Shown piece by piece: positions 17,002 through 18,104 of a stretch of 18,104 nt of DNA. The notes under the pieces are model-generated. The model was not told the DNA's origin, ran no database searches, and saw only the letters and a program-made list of their open reading frames with translations. How positions within the stretch are numbered: the stretch's first letter is position 1; every line of letters begins with the position of its first letter. The position numbers and the translations under genes were made by a program. Source of the stretch: Chrysochromulina parva (taxonomy: Eukaryota; Haptophyta; Prymnesiales; Chrysochromulinaceae); assembly GCA_002887195.1 (NCBI GenBank), contig PJAB01001021.1, forward strand, positions 1-18,104, in the 5' to 3' direction.

Positions 17002-18104
17002 CTACAGCTCCAACTCAAATCCACTCCGGTCCTTCACTGCATCTCGCACTGCTTGTTTCTCTGCTTCTCCCATGTCGTTGTACTTGAGGTCGAGCTTGGT
17101 CAGGACCGCATTGACCTTCAGCGCCTCTGCGATCGCCCTGGCACCCTCATCCCCGATCTTGTTGCTGCTGAGCCAGAGCTTGGTCACCACCGCCGCGTTG
17201 ACCTTCAGCGCCTCCGCGATCGCCTTGGCACCCTCATCCCCGATTCTGTTACCTCCGAGGTAGAGGGTGGTCACCACCGCGTTGACCTTCAGCGCCTCCG
17301 CGATCGCCTTGGCACCCTCATCCTTGATGTTGTTGCTGTTGAGGAAGAGGGTGGTCACCACCGCGTTGACCTTCAGCGCCTCCGCGATCGCCTTGGCACC
17401 CTCTGGTCTGATTCTGTTGTCGTGCAAGTCCAGCTTGGTCAGGACCGCGTTGACCTTCAGTGCCTCCGCGATCGCGATGGCACCCTCCGCACCGATCTGG
17501 TTCACGCCCAGGTGCAGGGTGGTCACCACCGCGTTGACCTTCAGCGACTCCGCGATCGCCTTGGCACCCTCATCCCCGATTCTGGTACCTCCGAGGTAGA
17601 GGGTGGTCACCACCGCGTTGACCTTCAGCGCCTCGCAGAGTGCGGATGCGCCTTCCGGACCGATCTTGTTTTCGGAGAGGTCGAGCGTCCTCAAGGCTGC
17701 AAAGCGGGGCAGCACCTCGCACAGCTCGACGACGTCGGCGTCGCCCCACTCGAGCCTTTCGAAATTGAGCTCGCCGACGTTGGTGACCTTGCCGAAGAAG
17801 GTCGCGTACAGGTCCGCGACCTTGCTCACGTCGGACGAGTTGGTGAAGCGCTTCTCCGTCTGCAGCAGGCGCCGGACCGTCTCCGGCGACGGCGGCGGCG
17901 GCCGACGCCGCGCGCACACGCGCGCGAGCATGTCGTCGGCTTCATCCCACAGCTCCCCGGGCCCGTAGGCGCACGCCATCGCCCGCTCGGTACGCTTGGC
18001 GAGGTCGAGGCGCAGGAAGCCGGGCTTGATGGCGGCGCTGATGGCGGCCTCGACGTAGCACCAGCCCGAGTCCTCGTACGTCTCCGCGAGGGGCGGCTCG
18101 CTCG
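17002..18104 (-). CDS. Leucine-rich repeat protein (RI/NLRC-like LRRs), 5' end beyond the window
   Basis: The frame is open from the window edge to a TAG at 17002-17004, giving 366 visible residues; the ATG at 17979 is internal. The visible N-terminal part contains EDSGWCYVEAAIS and KRTERAMACAYG, then a charged region and LELNFERLEW-like lead-in sequence. Seven or eight 28-residue repeats follow, of the form ALKVNAVVTTLYLGGNRIGD plus EGAKAIAE, resembling ribonuclease-inhibitor-type LRRs. They should form a curved binding surface; the partner is unknown. The last unit degenerates (LDLKYNDMGEAEKQAVRDAV) as a cap. The GWCxxE-containing front followed by such LRRs is, to my recollection, common in haptophyte protein families, but I assign no function. 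Confidence 0.85.
   Translation of the reverse strand, partial: SEPPLAETYEDSGWCYVEAAISAAIKPGFLRLDLAKRTERAMACAYGPGELWDEADDMLARVCARRRPPPPSPETVRRLLQTEKRFTNSSDVSKVADLYATFFGKVTNVGELNFERLEWGDADVVELCEVLPRFAALRTLDLSENKIGPEGASALCEALKVNAVVTTLYLGGTRIGDEGAKAIAESLKVNAVVTTLHLGVNQIGAEGAIAIAEALKVNAVLTKLDLHDNRIRPEGAKAIAEALKVNAVVTTLFLNSNNIKDEGAKAIAEALKVNAVVTTLYLGGNRIGDEGAKAIAEALKVNAAVVTKLWLSSNKIGDEGARAIAEALKVNAVLTKLDLKYNDMGEAEKQAVRDAVKDRSGFELEL
17080..17710 (-). repeat. 84-bp LRR-coding tandem array
   Basis: The plus-strand motif TTGACCTTCAG recurs at 17111, 17198, 17282, 17366, 17450, 17534 and 17618. All steps are 84 bp except one of 87 bp, where an extra Ala codon is inserted. Synonymous positions are also nearly identical between units, pointing to recent duplication or gene conversion. 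Confidence 0.93.

Noticed and set aside
17002..17979. LRR gene starting at the ATG at 17979
   Set aside because: The frame stays open to the window edge and the upstream residues (GWCYVEAAIS) look like real coding sequence, so this Met is internal.

Overview
The window looks like nuclear DNA from a GC-rich unicellular alga, most likely a haptophyte (Prymnesium/Chrysochromulina/Emiliania type). Evidence: genes interrupted by short GT-AG introns rich in minisatellite; a eukaryote-only Golgi membrane protein (UNC-50); long, low-complexity, GC-rich exons; and a leucine-rich-repeat protein whose near-identical 28-residue units resemble the large LRR families of haptophytes. The taxon is inferred. 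Because the window is eukaryotic, I start genes only at ATG.

Layout. 1-139 (+): last codons of a gene entering from the left, possibly a formylglycine-generating-enzyme-like domain. 810-1541 (+): UNC-50 family protein, no intron. 2843-4982 (+): four-EF-hand coiled-coil protein, two exons, with a 7-bp minisatellite in its intron. 5706-6443 (-): SEC-C/YchJ-type zinc-binding protein with a possible organelle-targeting N-terminus. 6964-9240 (-): PP2C-type Ser/Thr phosphatase with long disordered ends. 9354-15919 (+): a four-exon, about 2067-residue membrane adenylyl cyclase. 17002-18104 (-): LRR protein running off the right end, with one extra LRR unit stranded downstream of its stop. The gaps hold short repeats and hairpins but no gene I can support.

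The centre of interest is the cyclase. It has the M1-C1-M2-C2 plan of animal transmembrane adenylyl cyclases: six membrane segments, catalytic domain, six membrane segments, catalytic domain. The active site is split in the same sense: C1 keeps the two metal-binding Asp and C2 keeps the transition-state Asn/Arg plus the adenine-selecting Lys/Asp. It is transcribed divergently from the phosphatase, with only about 113-197 bp between start codons. The phosphatase N-terminus carries three matched basophilic-kinase motifs, and the cyclase C1-M2 linker carries RRxS-type motifs, so the pair could be one cAMP/phosphorylation module (inference).

Two cyclase introns form a family. Each is built on a 10-bp CTGATKGC-like repeat, ends in CATCAG, and starts at its donor with a copy of the first bases of the downstream exon. 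One is itself a tandem duplication of 76- and 116-bp units meeting at a perfect AG|GT. This looks like recent intron gain or expansion (introner-like or AGGT tandem duplication) caught in place.
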